Source of the DNA: Tsuneonella dongtanensis
GTDB lineage: Bacteria > Pseudomonadota > Alphaproteobacteria > Sphingomonadales > Sphingomonadaceae
Direction of reading: 5' to 3'
DNA: 64,000 nt
NCBI RefSeq assembly: GCF_001698205.1
Contig: NZ_CP016591.1
Location: 1,240,001-1,304,000 of the forward strand
The position numbers and the translations under genes were made by a program. The notes below the pieces were generated by a model, which ran no database searches, was not told the DNA's origin, and saw nothing but the letters and a program-made list of their open reading frames with translations. This document shows, one piece after another, positions 62,418-64,000 of the stretch. Each line of letters starts with the position of its first letter. Position 1 is the stretch's first letter.

Positions 62418-63203
62418 ATGGCTGGTTCTTTTGGTCGCGCGCTCGGGACTGCGGCGCTCGTTTCATTGGTGGCCGCACCGGCGTTGGCGGAAAAGGCGAG
62501 CCAGCTCACCTCGATCAACGGATCGCTGGGCCGCGATGCCGAATCGATGCTGCAATCGCGCGGCTTCACGCACGTTTCGACCCACAAGAACGACATGGGC
62601 TACGTCTACAGCTACTGGTGGAAGTCGGCCGACAAGTCCTGCGTCTCGGTAGAGGTGTACAACGGCCGCGTGGAAACGGTCTCCGACGCTTCGGCGAGCG
62701 ATTGCGGACACGGCGGGGGCAGCGCGGCGGCTGCGGCCGGCGTCGTCGCGGGCGCTGCGATCCTGGGCGCCTTGCTCAGCCACAAGTCGCACCACCACGA
62801 CAACGACCAGCACGCCGCCGACGTCGCCGCCGAACAGCAGTACGAGCGCGGCTACACCGACGGGCTGCACAACGCTGCCTATCACAACTACGAACGCACC
62901 GACGCGTACTCCTCGGGCTACCAGGCCGGTGTCGACGAACGGAATGCCAACCTGTCGCATCACAGCGGGCGCGGCGGCTACAGCGCGTTCGTGAAGGTCG
63001 ACGATCTCAACGGCGCGCGTGCCGCCGGGGGAATGGAGGAACTGACGCGCCGGGGCTTCACCCAGGTCGACAACTTCACCAGCGGCAACGCGCGCTATTC
63101 GATCCAGTACCGCGCCGCCTCGCGCCAGTGCGTCCAGGCCACCGTCGCCGACGGCAGGCTGGAAGACGTGCGGGACATCGGCACCCATCCCAAGTGCCGC
63201 TGA
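62418..63203 (+). CDS. Exported protein with two copies of a ~60-residue domain
   Basis: 261 residues: signal peptide ending near PALAE, domain copy 1 at 35-96 (SRGFTHVSTHKNDMG ... CVSVEVYNGRVETVSD ... DC), a Gly/Ala-rich hydrophobic helix at 102-120, a His cluster (HKSHHHDNDQH) at 122-132, a Tyr-rich linker with two GY-x-DG/AG-like repeats, and copy 2 at 198-260 (RRGFTQVDNF ... CVQATVADGRLEDVRD ... KC). Each copy has two cysteines, so a disulfide is likely. Function unknown; the His-rich part could bind metal. Confidence 0.75.
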   Translation: MAGSFGRALGTAALVSLVAAPALAEKASQLTSINGSLGRDAESMLQSRGFTHVSTHKNDMGYVYSYWWKSADKSCVSVEVYNGRVETVSDASASDCGHGGGSAAAAAGVVAGAAILGALLSHKSHHHDNDQHAADVAAEQQYERGYTDGLHNAAYHNYERTDAYSSGYQAGVDERNANLSHHSGRGGYSAFVKVDDLNGARAAGGMEELTRRGFTQVDNFTSGNARYSIQYRAASRQCVQATVADGRLEDVRDIGTHPKCR

Positions 63204-63215
63204 GGAGCTGAAGCC

Positions 63216-63911
63216 ATGCGCCTGACCCGCACCGCCGCCCCGATCGCTCTCGTGCTCGCGCTGGCGGCATGCGGGCAGGCCGACGATCCGGCGGATACCG
63301 CCGCAGCCGAGAGCGTGGCGGTATCGATTCCCGAAAGCCTTGCACCGTTCGGCGACGGCTATCCCAAGTCCGGCGATCCGTGCCGCACGCTGGGCGAGAG
63401 CGCCGCGACCTCGAACTACCTCGACGACAGCGCTATGCTGGTCGGCTGCCCGGACGAGGCTTCGGCCGAAGCGCTCGGTGGCAAGGTCGTCGGGAATGTG
63501 GACGGGGTTCGCCTCGTCTCCGTCCCGATGGGCGACGCCAACGCGGGCATGGAAATGAACGGCCCGCCGCCGCCGGTCGACAGCGTGGACGCCAAGGTTG
63601 CCGGGACCGACTACAACGCCACCGCGCAGATCCGGTGCGGCTTCAAGAACGCTTCGCCGACGCAGACGTGCGCCGCCGGGGTCAAGCGCAACTGGGGCGA
63701 CGACGGCAGCAATCTGGTCGAGGTGACCAAGCCCGACGGCCGCAAGCGCGCGCTGTTCTTCGACGGCACGAAGCCTACCGGCGCCGACAGCGCCCAGTCC
63801 GACGGCAGCGCCGGGTGGGACTTCGCCTTCACCCGGAGCGGCGACGAAGTGACCATCAAGTTCGGTCCGGAAACCTACGTCGTCGTGGACGCGCTCGTCG
63901 AAGGCGGTTGA
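63216..63911 (+). CDS. Hypothetical lipoprotein, 231 residues
   Basis: Signal [19 protein letters not shown] with lipobox LAAC. The mature part contains [27 protein letters not shown] and [21 protein letters not shown], giving four cysteines in two pairs, and a C-terminal beta-rich region with [14 protein letters not shown]. It follows the duplicated-domain gene by 12 bp, so the two are probably co-transcribed. I do not recognise a family. Confidence 0.72.
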   Translation: MRLTRTAAPIALVLALAACGQADDPADTAAAESVAVSIPESLAPFGDGYPKSGDPCRTLGESAATSNYLDDSAMLVGCPDEASAEALGGKVVGNVDGVRLVSVPMGDANAGMEMNGPPPPVDSVDAKVAGTDYNATAQIRCGFKNASPTQTCAAGVKRNWGDDGSNLVEVTKPDGRKRALFFDGTKPTGADSAQSDGSAGWDFAFTRSGDEVTIKFGPETYVVVDALVEGG

Positions 63912-63935
63912 TCGGCGCTCGACTGCCTGAGGCCG

Positions 63936-64000
63936 TCAGCGCTTCCAGAGCCAGTAAAGGATCGCCGCGTTGATCGCGGGCGAGAGGATCGCGGCCAGCG
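63936..64000 (-). CDS. 3' end of a gene entering from the right edge, probable membrane protein
   Basis: The minus strand encodes LAAILSPAINAAILYWLWKR followed by a TGA at 63938-63936. The hydrophobic helix ending in a basic tail suggests a small membrane protein. The product cannot be identified from 21 codons. Confidence 0.5.
   Translation of the reverse strand, partial: LAAILSPAINAAILYWLWKR

Overview
This 64-kb window is GC-rich chromosomal DNA from an alphaproteobacterium, most likely order Sphingomonadales and plausibly family Erythrobacteraceae. The evidence is the EcfG-NepR-PhyR general stress locus with HRxxN-type HWE kinases and a single-domain FATGUY-like response regulator, a class I polyhydroxyalkanoate (PHA) synthase with a lysine/alanine-rich phasin, a TonB-dependent receptor, and proteins typical of sphingomonads. 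I see no rRNA, tRNA, CRISPR array, prophage or intact insertion sequence. The family-level placement is inference.

Layout. 1-6.5 kb: AI-2E transporter, general stress response core (ecfG, nepR, a CHASE-HWE kinase, phyR), an FNR-like regulator and a small response regulator. Perfect GGAAC-N16/17-CGTT promoters precede nepR-ecfG, phyR, the small response regulator (6496-6521) and a small lipoprotein (9336-9360), so the sequence itself gives a small EcfG regulon. 6.5-14.5 kb: GNAT-like protein, fatty-acid desaturase, lptF-lptG, a lipoprotein, clpS and the phasin. 14.5-16.2 kb: a small AT-richer island with a decayed REP-associated transposase and a toxin-antitoxin operon. 16.2-31 kb: phaC, an aminotransferase, a four-gene LuxR-membrane/RadC-like cluster, a Ubi-type hydroxylase, dsbD, secreted peptidase and methyltransferase-like proteins, uvrB.

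31.4-36.2 kb: a conserved but poorly understood set of permuted ATP-grasp, alpha-E, transglutaminase-like and Anbu proteasome-type proteins, followed by an atypical response regulator. 38.5-42.5 kb: a two-armed bufferin (copper-related RiPP) locus. One arm is bufA1-doxX-sigF-nrsF, the divergent arm is bufA2-bufB-bufC, and both arms carry GTAAC(C/G)-N16-CGAA promoters matching the Caulobacter SigF type. A perfect 14-bp stem-loop separates the bufA2 precursor from its modifying enzymes. I regard this as the most interesting system in the window.

42.5-64 kb: typA, a TonB receptor, two DUF805 proteins, a lipoprotein-type ABC exporter next to an arylesterase, recO-leuB-glycosyltransferase with overlapping ends, metZ, an SDR/isomerase pair, a second HWE kinase, apaG and two unknown exported proteins. 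The last 65 bases are the 3' end of a gene running in from the right. Stress and metal control is the recurring theme: two ECF sigma systems, two HRxxN kinases, an Fe-S type regulator and several small exported proteins under their promoters.
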